Numbered from the stretch's first letter, positions 7,875 through 16,679 are shown. The stretch: 29,958 bases of DNA from CAYTTA01 sp964440655 (GCA_964440655.1 CAYTTA010000028.1:1-29958); one strand, 5' to 3'. The notes: generated by a model from the sequence alone, not told the origin. Program-made: numbers and translations.

Positions 7875-8999
7875 TTGATCCAGCTCTACAGATATCAACT
7901 CCGGATGATTTCACCCCTGTCTCCGCATAGCCGGGCGGAACGGGAAGGGATCATCATCCGGTACACCGGCCGCGGGCAGGATATCGTTGCAGAAGCCTCC
8001 CCGCTGAAAGGATTTTCGATGGAGACTCTGGAACAGGTGGCCGGGTATCTGGCAGAGGAGAGAGTCCGGCTCAGCCAGCTGCTTGAGAGTGTGGAGGAAG
8101 GAGAACAGGTAAGCCGGTTCCTGCAGCAACATCACTGGCCCCCCTCCCTGCAGTTTGCAACCTGCGCGCTGGCACTGCATCTCCTGGAGAGTGAGAACGG
8201 CTCGCCTTTTCTTCTGCCGGGGTCACCAGCGGCAACTAGCAAGCCTCTCCTGGTCAATGCCATGATCAGCCGGACGGGTCAGGAGCAGATCCGGGCGGAG
8301 ATCGAGCAGTTCTACCGCCAGGGGTTCCGAACCATAAAGATCAAATCGGGATACTCCCTTCTCCGTCCGCCCGGAGCGATGCCCTCCGATCTTACCCCCG
8401 AGGAGCTCTCCGGGCTGATCCGGAGTATCGCCCCCTTCTATCCCGATCTTGCATTCCGCATCGACGCCAACCGAAGCTGGCCGGCCGGTGAGACGGCGCA
8501 GATCCTCCAAAACTTTGCCGGCCTGCCGGTGGAATACATCGAAGAACCCACCCACTTTGACTCCTTGTCCGAGTTCAAGAAGCTACGTGAGAAGTCCCCC
8601 GTCCCCCTTGCTCTGGACGAGTCGATCGGAAACCAGGAGCGGCTCCGGCAGATCATCTCGGATCAGATCGCCGATCTGATCATCATTAAACCGATGCTGC
8701 TGGGAGACATTTTCAGACTGGCCGAAACATTTTCCAAACCGGAAGCTTCCACTATTGGAAGGGTTTGCACGACTCTGATGGAGTCGGGCGTGGGCCGCCA
8801 CTCCGTTGCCAAAGCAGCTTCGGTACTCGGCAGCCACGGTCTGGCTCACGGCCTGGATACGGGGCGTTTTCTGAAAGAGGATCTCTACCAGGATCCGGAA
8901 AGCCCGGAAGGCGGATGGGGAAGCCCCGTCCCGTCAGGCTGGTGCATTCCCTGGTCCCAATGCCGCAAAGCGAAACTGGCCAAAATCGAGTTGGAATGA
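7875..8999 (+). CDS. menC: MenC, o-succinylbenzoate synthase
   Basis: An enolase-superfamily enzyme that dehydrates SHCHC to o-succinylbenzoate. The 374-residue protein has TIKIKSG (lysines 155 and 157, the KxK catalytic pair), FRIDANRSW (Asp197), YIEEP (Glu223/224) and LALDES (Asp248) as metal ligands, and IIIKPMLLG with the opposing Lys272. I accept a TTG start at 7875 because it gives IQLYRYQLRM, the usual beta-strand N-terminus of this family, and an in-frame TGA lies close upstream; the next ATG (7905) would delete that strand. The 4-nt ATGA overlap with menE indicates co-translation. Confidence 0.94.
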   Translation: MIQLYRYQLRMISPLSPHSRAEREGIIIRYTGRGQDIVAEASPLKGFSMETLEQVAGYLAEERVRLSQLLESVEEGEQVSRFLQQHHWPPSLQFATCALALHLLESENGSPFLLPGSPAATSKPLLVNAMISRTGQEQIRAEIEQFYRQGFRTIKIKSGYSLLRPPGAMPSDLTPEELSGLIRSIAPFYPDLAFRIDANRSWPAGETAQILQNFAGLPVEYIEEPTHFDSLSEFKKLREKSPVPLALDESIGNQERLRQIISDQIADLIIIKPMLLGDIFRLAETFSKPEASTIGRVCTTLMESGVGRHSVAKAASVLGSHGLAHGLDTGRFLKEDLYQDPESPEGGWGSPVPSGWCIPWSQCRKAKLAKIELE

Positions 9000-10474
9000 G
9001 CGTCAATCCCTTTTCGGTACCCGAGTTCTCACTGCCCCATCCCGATCTCTTCTTTCTGGCATCGGAGCAGGAGATCTATGACTACCGCAATCTCTACTCC
9101 TTTACCGCCTGGTTTGAGGAGATAATCCGTGATTTTCCGATCGGCGAAGGGCGTCCGCTCCTGCTTCTCTCGGAATCATCCAATCGTCTTGTCTTCGTAC
9201 TTGCCGCGTGCTGGCTGCTTCGCAAGCCGTTTCTCTCTCTCTCCCCCCGGATGACCGACCGGGAACTGGAGGATGTCCTTGCCCGCATCGAGCCCGCCGC
9301 AGCCTTCACCGATGAGGCAAACCGCGACCGCATCGGCCCCATCCCTCATCTGGAAGTAGACGATTTCCGTCTCTCGGGCAGCCAGAGTATCGATCCCGAA
9401 CGGTTCAGCGGTGGGGATCCGCAGCAGCTTCTCGGATATTTTCTCACCTCCGGAACGACCGGTGTGCCCAAGCTGGTACCTGTCAGGCGCCGGCAGATTC
9501 TCTTCGCCGCCCGAGCTTCTGCCGACAACTTCCAGCCCGGGGAGAACCGGTACTGGCTTCTCTGCCTGCCGCTGAACCATACCGGAGGAGTCACCATCAT
9601 CATTCGCTGCCTGCTCTATAGGGCCGCAATCTTCCGGATGGACCGTTTCGACGAGGAGCAGATCATCACCTTTCTGTCGGAAAACCGGCTCATCCAGATC
9701 GCATCGATGGTTCCGACCATGCTCAAGAGGCTACTGGAGTATCCTCGCTTCCGCACGCACCTGGAGTTCAAGGCACTTCTGCTGGGGGGCGGGCCCATCA
9801 CTCCCACGCTCATCCGCCAGTCGATCGAACGGGGTGTCCCGGCGGTGGCGAGCTACGGAATGACCGAAACCTGCGGCCAGATCGCGGCCAATCCGTTTCT
9901 CTCCCCGAGCGGAATCTATCATCCGAAAAGCAGTGTGGGAAGGGTGTTCTCTCCCAATACGGCACAGATCCGGGATGAAAAAGGGAACGAACTCCCCCCG
10001 AATGAATCAGGGATACTTTGGCTGAGGGGTCCGCAAGTGTTCGACGGCTATTACGACGAGGAGGACAATCAGGACAAGTTCGACCGGGACGGCTGGTTCT
10101 GTACGGACGATTACGCCCATCTGAACCGGGAGAGACAACTCTTTATCCACGCCCGGCGCTCCGATCTGATCCTTACGGGCGGGGAGAATGTCTATCCGCA
10201 TGAAATCGAGGTGCTTCTCGAGGAAATGGAGGAGATCCGCGAGGCCGCAGTGACCGGTCTGCCGGACGAGGAGTGGGGCCAGATGGTTGCCGCCTTCCTC
10301 GTACCTGCCACCGACTCGCCGCCATCGGCCGAAGAGCTGAAACAGCGCCTGGAAAAGAGGCTCTCGTCCTACAAGATCCCCAAGAAATTTATCTGGCTGG
10401 AGGAGTTCCCGCGAACCGAATCGGGCAAGATTCAGAAGAAAAAGCTGGTGGAAATTCACGCTCCGAAGCCCTAA
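8996..10474 (+). CDS. menE: MenE, o-succinylbenzoate-CoA ligase
   Basis: An ANL-superfamily acyl-CoA synthetase of 492 residues that activates o-succinylbenzoate to its CoA thioester through an adenylate. The P-loop-like YFLTSGTTGVPKLVPV, the adenylate site SYGMTETCGQI, the hinge GWFCTDDYAHL, GENVYPHEIE and the C-terminal catalytic lysine in PRTESGKIQKKKL are all present. The start at ATG 8996 overlaps the menC stop; the frame is open further upstream but only as the shadow of menC. With menB next in the pathway encoded in the other block, all steps from chorismate to demethylmenaquinone are covered; only the final methylase (MenG/UbiE) is not in view. Confidence 0.95.
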   Translation: MSVNPFSVPEFSLPHPDLFFLASEQEIYDYRNLYSFTAWFEEIIRDFPIGEGRPLLLLSESSNRLVFVLAACWLLRKPFLSLSPRMTDRELEDVLARIEPAAAFTDEANRDRIGPIPHLEVDDFRLSGSQSIDPERFSGGDPQQLLGYFLTSGTTGVPKLVPVRRRQILFAARASADNFQPGENRYWLLCLPLNHTGGVTIIIRCLLYRAAIFRMDRFDEEQIITFLSENRLIQIASMVPTMLKRLLEYPRFRTHLEFKALLLGGGPITPTLIRQSIERGVPAVASYGMTETCGQIAANPFLSPSGIYHPKSSVGRVFSPNTAQIRDEKGNELPPNESGILWLRGPQVFDGYYDEEDNQDKFDRDGWFCTDDYAHLNRERQLFIHARRSDLILTGGENVYPHEIEVLLEEMEEIREAAVTGLPDEEWGQMVAAFLVPATDSPPSAEELKQRLEKRLSSYKIPKKFIWLEEFPRTESGKIQKKKLVEIHAPKP

Positions 10475-10482
10475 CCCGATCT

Positions 10483-10500
10483 CCCGCAAACTTTTGCGGG
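10483..10500 (+). terminator. Short hairpin after menE
   Basis: CCCGCAAA (10483-10490) and TTTGCGGG (10493-10500) form a perfect stem 8 bases after the menE stop. No T tract follows, so it may be a weak or Rho-assisted terminator, or only stabilise the 3' end. Confidence 0.45.
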
Positions 10501-10603
10501 CATGAATCGGGAACAAGTTGTCGCAATACTCAGTAAACTCTCCTGTAGCTGCATCCCGGTCCATCATCACATGGCCGGTTTCCTTCAACCCAACCACACA
10601 GCC

Positions 10604-11260
10604 ATGAAACGTTCCCTGCTCATGCTCCTGGCGATCCTCTTCGCCACCCCGATAGTCGCTCCCGTGATCACTGCGGGCAACTCCTCCGGGGATCTGCAAG
10701 CCCAGTCGGTCATCCGCTACGGACTGAAAGGAGGGGTGAACCTTGCCAACGTCACCCCATCCGAGGATGGCATCGATACCCGCACCGGCGGTACCATGGG
10801 CGTCTCTCTGACGGTCACCCCGGCATTTTTCCCGATCGGCATCGAGACCGGACTCTACTATTCTCAGAAAGGGTTCGAATCCACCGTCGGCCCCTTCGGC
10901 GCGGTCACCAAGATCGACTATCTGGAGATCCCCCTGCTGGCACGTCTTGACCTGCTGCCGCTCCCGATCCTGTCTCCCCATCTGCTGGCGGGTCCCTACA
11001 TCGGGTTCAACGTCAATTCCAGGTTTGAACCCGATGCAGGCGATTCCGGATTCCAGCTCGATTCGGTCGATCTGAAGGACGATACCCGCTCCTCCGACCT
11101 GGGTCTGATGTTCGGCGCCGGATCGGACTTCAACCTGGGTATCACCTCCCTCTCGCTGCAGGCGCGCTACAGCCTGGGCCTTCAGAGCATCATGACCGCC
11201 GAAGATTCGGGTGACAACAAGCACAGCGTCTTCAGCATTGTGCTCGGCATCAACTTCTGA
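10604..11260 (+). CDS. Small outer-membrane beta-barrel protein (PorT/OMP_b-brl family)
   Basis: A 218-residue protein with a signal peptide (MKRSLLMLLAILFATPIVAP, cleavage probably before or near LQAQS) followed by alternating polar/hydrophobic strands. Features are YGLKGGVNLANV just after the signal, GIETGLYYSQKGF, DYLEIPLLARL and a terminal strand ending in ...VLGINF, with the C-terminal Phe typical of outer-membrane barrels. This order (GxKGGxNLA...GLxYSxKG...YLEIPLL) is the usual Bacteroidota PorT-like eight-stranded barrel. The true PorT of the type IX secretion system is one member, but most are of unknown function and I cannot say which this is. An earlier ATG (10502) would add 34 residues before the signal peptide and is unlikely. 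Confidence 0.85.
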   Translation: MKRSLLMLLAILFATPIVAPVITAGNSSGDLQAQSVIRYGLKGGVNLANVTPSEDGIDTRTGGTMGVSLTVTPAFFPIGIETGLYYSQKGFESTVGPFGAVTKIDYLEIPLLARLDLLPLPILSPHLLAGPYIGFNVNSRFEPDAGDSGFQLDSVDLKDDTRSSDLGLMFGAGSDFNLGITSLSLQARYSLGLQSIMTAEDSGDNKHSVFSIVLGINF

Positions 11261-11261
11261 T

Positions 11262-11346
11262 CGCTCTGGTCACTTCGACGCTCTGGTCACTCTGATTGCT
11301 TTGATCGCTCTGATCGTACACGTATCGCTCAGATCGTTCAGATCAT
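11262..11346 (+). repeat. Degenerate GATCGCTCTG-rich tandem repeat after the barrel gene
   Basis: CGCTCTGGTCAC occurs at 11262-11273 and 11279-11290 (period 17), followed by decayed copies such as TTGATCGCTCTGATCG (11301-11316) and TCGCTCAGATCGTTCAGATC. The array begins directly behind the stop codon. A weak CTGAA/TTCAG hairpin lies further on, near 11380-11392. I see nothing else up to folD. Confidence 0.7.
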
Positions 11347-11427
11347 GCACGGTCCCGGTCGCTGTTCCGCTCACGGCTGAAAGCTTCAGGCGTCAGGCTA
11401 CAGCACGGGATCGGGCACCAGAGCAAC

Positions 11428-12321
11428 CTAATCCAGCGGGTAGATGGAGCCCTTGGCCGCCAGAAGCGTGTTCTTCATGAGCATCGCTACGGTCATCGGC
11501 CCCACCCCGCCCGGAACCGGGGTCAACCAGGAGGCCTTCTCGCGGACACTCTCGAAATGGCAGTCCCCGACAATCCGGTATCCCTGCTCGCTGGTTTCAT
11601 CCACAACGCGGTTGATCCCCACATCGATCACAACCGCCCCCTCCTTGACCATCTCCCCCTTAATCAGGTTGGGCTGTCCGGCAGCCACGATCAGTATGTC
11701 GGCACTGATGGTATGGAACGTAAGGTCCTTGGTGAACTTGTGGCAGATTGTAGTGGTCGCTTTCCCCGTACTGTTCTCGCGCGAGAGCATGACCGCCATC
11801 GGGGAACCAACAATATTGCTCGCCCCGACCACCACGGCGTGGCGGCTCTTGACCGGAATACTGTAGTAGCGGAAAAGTTCAAAAATCCCGGCGGGAGTGC
11901 AGGATCGGAAGGTGGGCTGATCCAGCAGCAATCTGCCCACGTTCATCGGATGAAAACCGTCCACATCCTTCCGATAGTCGATCGTCTCGATCACCGCATG
12001 GGAGGTGAGATGAGCCGGCAGGGGCAGCTGGACCAGAATTCCGTCCACCTGGTCGTTTTCGTTGAACGAGCGGATCACACTCTTCAGCTCACGGGCGGAA
12101 ATCGTATCGGGCAGCCGGTGGGTATCCGTATCGATCCCAACATCCCGGCACGCCCGGGTTTTGGCGCGGATATAGGCGGTCGATGCCGGATCCGACCCCA
12201 CCTGGACCACCTGCAGAAACGGTCTCCGGTTTCCGTTTGCAACCCATTCAGCCACATCCTCTTTCACCTGGTTGCGGATCATCTCGGCCACAACCATGCC
12301 GTCCATCAGTTTTGCACTCAT
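11428..12321 (-). CDS. folD: FolD, methylene-THF dehydrogenase/cyclohydrolase
   Basis: A bifunctional enzyme interconverting 5,10-methylene-, methenyl- and 10-formyl-tetrahydrofolate with NADP. The 297-residue protein has STAYIRAKTRACRDVGI with the catalytic Tyr and Lys, DGILVQLPLP, KDVDGFHPMNVGRLL, the cofactor loop VVVGASNIVGSPM (GASNIVG as in E. coli FolD) and PGGVGPMTVAMLM. It is the last gene of a minus-strand run and starts 15 bases after the response-regulator stop, so it is probably co-transcribed with it. The link to signalling genes is positional only. Confidence 0.97.
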   Translation of the reverse strand: MSAKLMDGMVVAEMIRNQVKEDVAEWVANGNRRPFLQVVQVGSDPASTAYIRAKTRACRDVGIDTDTHRLPDTISARELKSVIRSFNENDQVDGILVQLPLPAHLTSHAVIETIDYRKDVDGFHPMNVGRLLLDQPTFRSCTPAGIFELFRYYSIPVKSRHAVVVGASNIVGSPMAVMLSRENSTGKATTTICHKFTKDLTFHTISADILIVAAGQPNLIKGEMVKEGAVVIDVGINRVVDETSEQGYRIVGDCHFESVREKASWLTPVPGGVGPMTVAMLMKNTLLAAKGSIYPLD

Positions 12322-12336
12322 GCGTCGATATCCCGG

Positions 12337-13704
12337 TTATTTTCCGATGTCGTATTTTTTCATTTTGTTGTAGATGTGGCTTCTCTGGATCTCGATGGCA
12401 TCGGCCGTCTGGCTGATGTTCCAGTCGTTCTCCTGCAGCTTGCGGATGAGAAAGAGCCGCTCCGCCTCCTCCTTGAAAGCCTGGAAGGTGGGATGGCTGG
12501 CGATGAGCTCATCCAGCTCCTGTTCGGTCTCTTCCTGCTCCTTTACAAACTGAAGCACATCCTCTCGGGTGATGGACTCCGAAGTGGAGAGCAGAACCAG
12601 TCGTTCCACCACATTGTAGAGTTCCCTTACGTTTCCGGACCACTTCATCTTCATCAGCTCCTCGATCGCCTCGTCCGTGAAGGAGCGTCCGGTATAGATA
12701 ATATCCTCCTGGGCGAGCCGTTTCAGGCTGGCCTCGACCAGCAGCGGAATATCCTCCCTCCGCTCACGAAGCGGGGGCACGAAGATTGGTATTACATTAA
12801 GCCGGTGATAGAGATCCTCACGGAAACGGTTCTCGCGGATCTCCACGCTCAGGTCCTTGTTGGTGGCAGCCACCACGCGCACATCGACCGGAATGCTCTC
12901 CTCTCCGCCTACCCGGGTGATCCGTTTCTCCTGCAGGGCCCGGAGCATCTTCGCCTGCGCATCCAGGCTCATATCCCCGATCTCATCCAGAAAGAGGGTT
13001 CCGCCGTTCGCCTGCTCGAATTTTCCGATGCGGCGCTGGTCCGCACCGGTGAAAGCTCCCTTCTCATGGCCGAAGAGCTCGCTCTCAAGAAGTTCGGAGG
13101 GTATGGCCGCACAGTTCACATCCACAAAAGGCCCGTTGTTGCGCGGGCTGAGCTCGTGGATCCAGAGAGCAACCAGCTCCTTTCCCGTTCCATTCTCGCC
13201 AGTGACCAGGACGCGGCTCTGGCTCGGTGCCACCTTTCGGATGGTTTCACGGATCTGCTCGACCTGCCGGCTCTTGCCGATGATCTCCTGAATCCCGTGC
13301 AGACGGGTCCGCATCTGCCGGTTGGCGTCCCGCAGCTTGCTGTTCTGCAGTGCGTTCCGGATGGAGACCAGAAGACGGTTCAGATCCGGCGGTTTCTCAA
13401 TAAAGTCAAAGGCCCCTTTCTTGGTGGCCTCCACGGCCAGCTCGATCGTCCCGTGCCCCGAGACGAGAATGACCGGAGCCTCGAAGCCGCGCTCCTTGAT
13501 CTTCTCCAGTGTCTCGACCCCGTCCATCCCTTTCATCTTGATGTCCAGCAGTACAAGGTCGACCTTCTCCGCCCCCAGGGTATGGAGGGCTTCCTCCCCG
13601 TTTTCTGCCTCCAGCACCCTGTACTGCTCATACTCCAGGATCTCCCGTAACGTATTGCGGATGCTCTTCTCGTCGTCTGTAATAAGAATGGTTGCGTTCT
13701 TCAC
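12337..13704 (-). CDS. Sigma-54-dependent response regulator (NtrC family)
   Basis: A 455-residue transcription activator with three domains. The receiver (1-120) has acidic residues D10/D11, phospho-acceptor D54 in VLLDIKM and K104 in FIEKPPD. The AAA+ domain has Walker A GENGTGKE (169-176), the sigma-54 contact loop GAFTGA (216-221), Walker B LFLDEIGD (237-244) and the arginine finger region FREDLYHRLNVIPIFVPPLRER. A Fis-type helix-turn-helix lies at the C-terminus (NISQTADAIEIQRSHIYNKM). The intact GAFTGA loop means it should act with sigma-54. The start is GTG at 13704. No histidine kinase is adjacent, so its partner is elsewhere. It lies downstream of ptsN and dacB and upstream of folD. 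Confidence 0.95.
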   Translation of the reverse strand: MKNATILITDDEKSIRNTLREILEYEQYRVLEAENGEEALHTLGAEKVDLVLLDIKMKGMDGVETLEKIKERGFEAPVILVSGHGTIELAVEATKKGAFDFIEKPPDLNRLLVSIRNALQNSKLRDANRQMRTRLHGIQEIIGKSRQVEQIRETIRKVAPSQSRVLVTGENGTGKELVALWIHELSPRNNGPFVDVNCAAIPSELLESELFGHEKGAFTGADQRRIGKFEQANGGTLFLDEIGDMSLDAQAKMLRALQEKRITRVGGEESIPVDVRVVAATNKDLSVEIRENRFREDLYHRLNVIPIFVPPLRERREDIPLLVEASLKRLAQEDIIYTGRSFTDEAIEELMKMKWSGNVRELYNVVERLVLLSTSESITREDVLQFVKEQEETEQELDELIASHPTFQAFKEEAERLFLIRKLQENDWNISQTADAIEIQRSHIYNKMKKYDIGK

Positions 13705-13785
13705 TACTGCTGATCTCTTCAGCCCGCTTCGGATCCTTCCGACCGGTCAGGCTGATCTGTTCGGCACACCCCTTCTCTGTGCCCC

Positions 13786-15336
13786 TTAATATACGGAATA
13801 GAGATACTCCAGAATATTCTGATGGAGCCGGTCGATTACAGGGGTCTTGAGGGTATGGTGATTGGTGGCGATCGTCAGGGTGAGCTGCCGTCCGCTTCGG
13901 GTCCTCAGATACCCCGCAAGAGTCCTCACACCGGTTACAAACCCGGTCTTTCCGGCAAACCTCCCCCTGACCGGACTGCTTCCGAACCGGTAGCGAAGGG
14001 TTCCCGTCTGACCGGCCACCGCCAGACTCCCGTAAAAATGGTCATAATGCCCCATCGACCGCGCCTCGTGAAGCAGATGATTCAGTGCTCCCGCGGTAAG
14101 CAGATTGGCCGATGCGAGTCCCGCCCCGTCTCTCATCTTCACCTTGCTCGTATCGAGTCCGATGGTATGGAGGTACTCCCGCACCGCCTCCACCCCCAGT
14201 TCCGTGGTCCCTTCCACGAAGAACCGTTCGGCCGCCAGGGTCTTCACGACCACCTCGGCATAGAAATTATCGCTCTCCCGTACCAGCTCATCCAGTATCA
14301 GATGGAGAGGTACCGACCGGTGGTGATCGAGAAGACGGTACTCCGGATCGCTCCAGTCACGCGGCTCACGGTCGGCCACAATCTGCCCTGTCACGGTTAT
14401 TCCTCTCTGCTCGAGCACCCTGTAAAAAGTATCCAGGAAGTAGAGTGTCGGAGAGGGAACGGAGAGCGGCTCGGTCTCGTAGTAGCCCTGCGGCAGGCGG
14501 CTTCTCAGCAGAATTCGGTTGGTTCCCGGAATGCGCAGATAGGACTCCTCGTACGGAAACCCGGCAGGGGTGATGAGCTGCTCGTTTACAAATTCAACAT
14601 AGGGAGTGTTGAACGGGTACCACCGGATGCGGGGAATTGTACCCGGTTCACCATCGGCCATCACCTCCAGATCAACCACATTCTTGTTGAAAGAGAGCGC
14701 GCCGATCTCCACACCGTAATAGAAGGTCAGGTCATCCCACTCCCACCCCTTCGGGTAAGGCATGTCGTCAAAAAAGGCGTCGTTCCCCAGCAGATTTCCG
14801 TCGATGATCCGGATCCCCATCGAATCGAGGCGCGCTGCCCACTTCTCAAAGAGGAAGAGGGGATCGTCGTAAAAGTCATCGTTCAGGGAGGGATCACCCG
14901 TACCGCGGATGATCAGATCGCCCTTCCAGATCTCCCGCTGCTGAACGCCCCTTCCATAGAGGTAGGTGTCGTAACGGTACTCCGGTCCCAGCAGATCAAG
15001 GGCAGCCAGTGTGGTGAGAAGCTTCTGGGTCGATGCCGGCCGGATCAGACTCCGGCTGTTGTACTCCTCCAGGACCGTTCCATCCTCATCGGCCACCACA
15101 ACCGCCCAGAGGGCGTCCGATGCGGGGCCCTTCTGAATCATGGAAAGGATATCGGGGGAGATGCGCGGCATCTCGTTCTCCCGCAGCGCATCCTCCGGCA
15201 TCGCATTCTGCCGCAGGAGAGGGTCGGACAGGGATTGCATCGGCAACGGAGCGGATGCCATGCCAGGGCGGGCAGCAACCCCGGCAGCCAGCCAGATAGA
15301 AGCGAAAAGAAGCAGGGACCTGATCTTTCTGTTCAT
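13786..15336 (-). CDS. dacB: D-Ala-D-Ala carboxypeptidase/endopeptidase, PBP4 family (peptidase S13)
   Basis: A periplasmic penicillin-binding protein of 516 residues that trims or cleaves peptidoglycan cross-links. It has a signal peptide (MNRKIRSLLLFASIWLAAGV..., cleavage probably after the MASA region) and all three active-site motifs: S102-TQ-K105 in RPASTQKLLTT, S355-D-N357 in RESDNFYAE and K463-T-G in AGKTGFVTG, with the long insertion between the first two that defines class C PBP4. The sequence LRQNAMPEDA followed by LRENEMP in the mature N-terminus is a 10-residue in-frame duplication (DNA copies 15167-15186 and 15197-15216). No Shine-Dalgarno is seen; an 18-19 bp tandem repeat occupies the upstream spacer. 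Confidence 0.95.
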   Translation of the reverse strand: MNRKIRSLLLFASIWLAAGVAARPGMASAPLPMQSLSDPLLRQNAMPEDALRENEMPRISPDILSMIQKGPASDALWAVVVADEDGTVLEEYNSRSLIRPASTQKLLTTLAALDLLGPEYRYDTYLYGRGVQQREIWKGDLIIRGTGDPSLNDDFYDDPLFLFEKWAARLDSMGIRIIDGNLLGNDAFFDDMPYPKGWEWDDLTFYYGVEIGALSFNKNVVDLEVMADGEPGTIPRIRWYPFNTPYVEFVNEQLITPAGFPYEESYLRIPGTNRILLRSRLPQGYYETEPLSVPSPTLYFLDTFYRVLEQRGITVTGQIVADREPRDWSDPEYRLLDHHRSVPLHLILDELVRESDNFYAEVVVKTLAAERFFVEGTTELGVEAVREYLHTIGLDTSKVKMRDGAGLASANLLTAGALNHLLHEARSMGHYDHFYGSLAVAGQTGTLRYRFGSSPVRGRFAGKTGFVTGVRTLAGYLRTRSGRQLTLTIATNHHTLKTPVIDRLHQNILEYLYSVY

Positions 15337-15337
15337 C

Positions 15338-15380
15338 GATTCAGGATGAAAGGGGTGATTCAGGATGAAATGGTGATTCA
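15338..15380 (-). repeat. 18-19 bp tandem repeat between ptsN and dacB
   Basis: GATTCAGGATGAAA occurs at 15338-15351 and 15357-15370, and a third partial copy, GATTCA plus GGACTGAAAA, begins at 15375. The third copy contains the ptsN stop codon (15378-15380), so the array fills the whole 41-base spacer between ptsN and dacB and looks like repeated duplication of the ptsN 3' end. Confidence 0.85.
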
Positions 15381-15854
15381 GGACTGAAAATAGTGCTCCT
15401 CTTCCTGCCGGAAGAGATCAAGAATTTCACCGGAGGTGGCACATTCCAGTAGTCGCTCCCGGAATGCAGATCGGTTCATCAATCTGGAAATTCTGCTCAA
15501 AAGTTTGATATGGAGGGTCTGGTTGCGATCCGGACCGGCAAGCAGAAAGACAATCCGCACCGGCACCCCGTCGATCGCCTCGTACTCAACCGGCTCGGCA
15601 AGAAGGGCAAAACTTGCGTAACTGCGGTCGATCTCCGCCGCCTTTCCGTGAGGGATCGCCAGCCCTTTGCCGACACCGGTCGACATCACCTCCTCCCGTT
15701 CAAAAATCGCACGCCGTACCGCTTCAAGCTGAGCCGGCTCGAGCTGCCGATTCAGAAGATCCACCAGCCTGTTCAGCAACTCACTCTTGTCCTTCACCAG
15801 CAGGTCCGGCACGATGGTCTTTTCCGTCAGCAGAGAGGAGATGTTCAGATTCAT
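15378..15854 (-). CDS. ptsN: PTS EIIA component of the nitrogen-PTS type (PtsN-like)
   Basis: A 158-residue EIIA(Fru/Ntr) domain. The phospho-accepting histidine lies in GVGKGLAIPHGKAAEID, and the fold signature KLLSRISRLMNRSAFRERLL is near the C-terminus. It begins MNLNISSLLTEKTIVPDLL, the usual EIIA-Ntr N-terminus, hence the start at 15854; an in-frame ATG at 15872 would add six residues, and the frame remains open to 16025 without domain support. In Proteobacteria EIIA-Ntr is a regulatory phospho-protein linked to nitrogen and potassium control. Here it heads a run that contains a sigma-54 activator, a recurring theme for PTS-Ntr, but the functional link is inference. Confidence 0.9.
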   Translation of the reverse strand: MNLNISSLLTEKTIVPDLLVKDKSELLNRLVDLLNRQLEPAQLEAVRRAIFEREEVMSTGVGKGLAIPHGKAAEIDRSYASFALLAEPVEYEAIDGVPVRIVFLLAGPDRNQTLHIKLLSRISRLMNRSAFRERLLECATSGEILDLFRQEEEHYFQS

Positions 15855-15967
15855 GGATACGGGATTTACCATGGTTCGGGGGAGTTGCAGCCAAGACCGA
15901 ATATAGCGAGCAGCAGGGTACTCATTCAAAGGAAACGGGAATAAAAGGAAGATCGTACAGTTTTTCC

Positions 15968-15975
15968 TACCTTTG
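15968..15975 (+). promoter_or_regulatory. Bacteroidota -7 box upstream of ccmB
   Basis: TACCTTTG fits the consensus TAnnTTTG exactly and lies 41 bases before the ccmB start, in the 162-base divergent spacer between ptsN and ccmB. No clear -33 TTTG is seen about 19-20 bases upstream. On the other strand, TTCCTTTG (15934 to 15927) is a one-mismatch candidate for ptsN. Confidence 0.4.
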
Positions 15976-16016
15976 TTCCTCCAAAGGATGACACGAGACT
16001 GCAGCAGCCAGCCATC

Positions 16017-16679
16017 ATGATTCAAGCCATTATTGCGGTATTCCGAAAAGATCTCTCCCTGGAGCTCCGGACCCGGTATGCCGTCAACACGCTGCTGGCT
16101 TTCACCGGATCCTCCCTGCTGCTCATCCTTTTCACACTCCGGGCCGATCAGCTCGATCCGACGCCGAGGAGCGGACTGGTCTGGATCATCATCCTGTTTG
16201 CCGCCATGGCAGGAATGGCCCGGACCTTCGTCATGGAATCCGAACAGAAGACACGCTCCCTGCTGCGGCTAACAGCCGCTTCCACCGACATCTATCTGGG
16301 CAAACTGCTCTACAACTTCCTCTTTCTGTTTGCCCTCAATCTGTTCACCTTCCTGCTCTACCTCTTTCTTACCGGTTCAGGAATCGTCAATGGATTCTAC
16401 CTCTTTCTCGGTGTTGTTCTTGGAGCTCTCGGACTGGCCTCGGTGACCACCATGACCTCGGCCATGATAGCCGGCGCAGACCGTAGGGGGGCCATCTTTT
16501 CCGTTCTCTCCATTCCACTTTTGGTTCCGCTGTTGCTTATCTTGACCCGGGTGACCCGCGTGGCGCTGGTGGAGGGGACCGATCCCTCGGCACTGCAGGA
16601 TCTTGCAGCTCTCGTTGGCTATGCGGGGGTTACCATCACCACCGGATTGCTGCTCTTCGAATTTGTCTGGGATGAGTGA
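16017..16679 (+). CDS. ccmB: CcmB, haem exporter membrane subunit
   Basis: A 220-residue polytopic membrane protein with about six hydrophobic segments and the CcmB-specific N-terminus FRKDLSLELRTRYAVNTLLAF, followed by MARTFVMESEQKT in the first cytoplasmic loop. CcmB forms the membrane part of the CcmAB(CD) ABC transporter that loads haem onto CcmE during cytochrome c maturation (System I). Its usual partners ccmA, ccmC and ccmE are not adjacent: ptsN diverges upstream and a holB-like gene follows with an overlap or close spacing. It may work with distant partners. The length is normal and the gene looks intact. Confidence 0.9.
   Translation: MIQAIIAVFRKDLSLELRTRYAVNTLLAFTGSSLLLILFTLRADQLDPTPRSGLVWIIILFAAMAGMARTFVMESEQKTRSLLRLTAASTDIYLGKLLYNFLFLFALNLFTFLLYLFLTGSGIVNGFYLFLGVVLGALGLASVTTMTSAMIAGADRRGAIFSVLSIPLLVPLLLILTRVTRVALVEGTDPSALQDLAALVGYAGVTITTGLLLFEFVWDE

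Noticed and set aside
11557..13650. A 697-codon open frame on the plus strand opposite folD and the response regulator
   Set aside because: It runs antisense through two genes with full catalytic motifs; its translation is rich in His, Leu and Asp without any domain. It is a shadow produced by high GC.
13822..15387. A 521-codon plus-strand open frame opposite dacB
   Set aside because: dacB on the other strand has a signal peptide and all three PBP motifs; the antisense frame has no recognisable feature.
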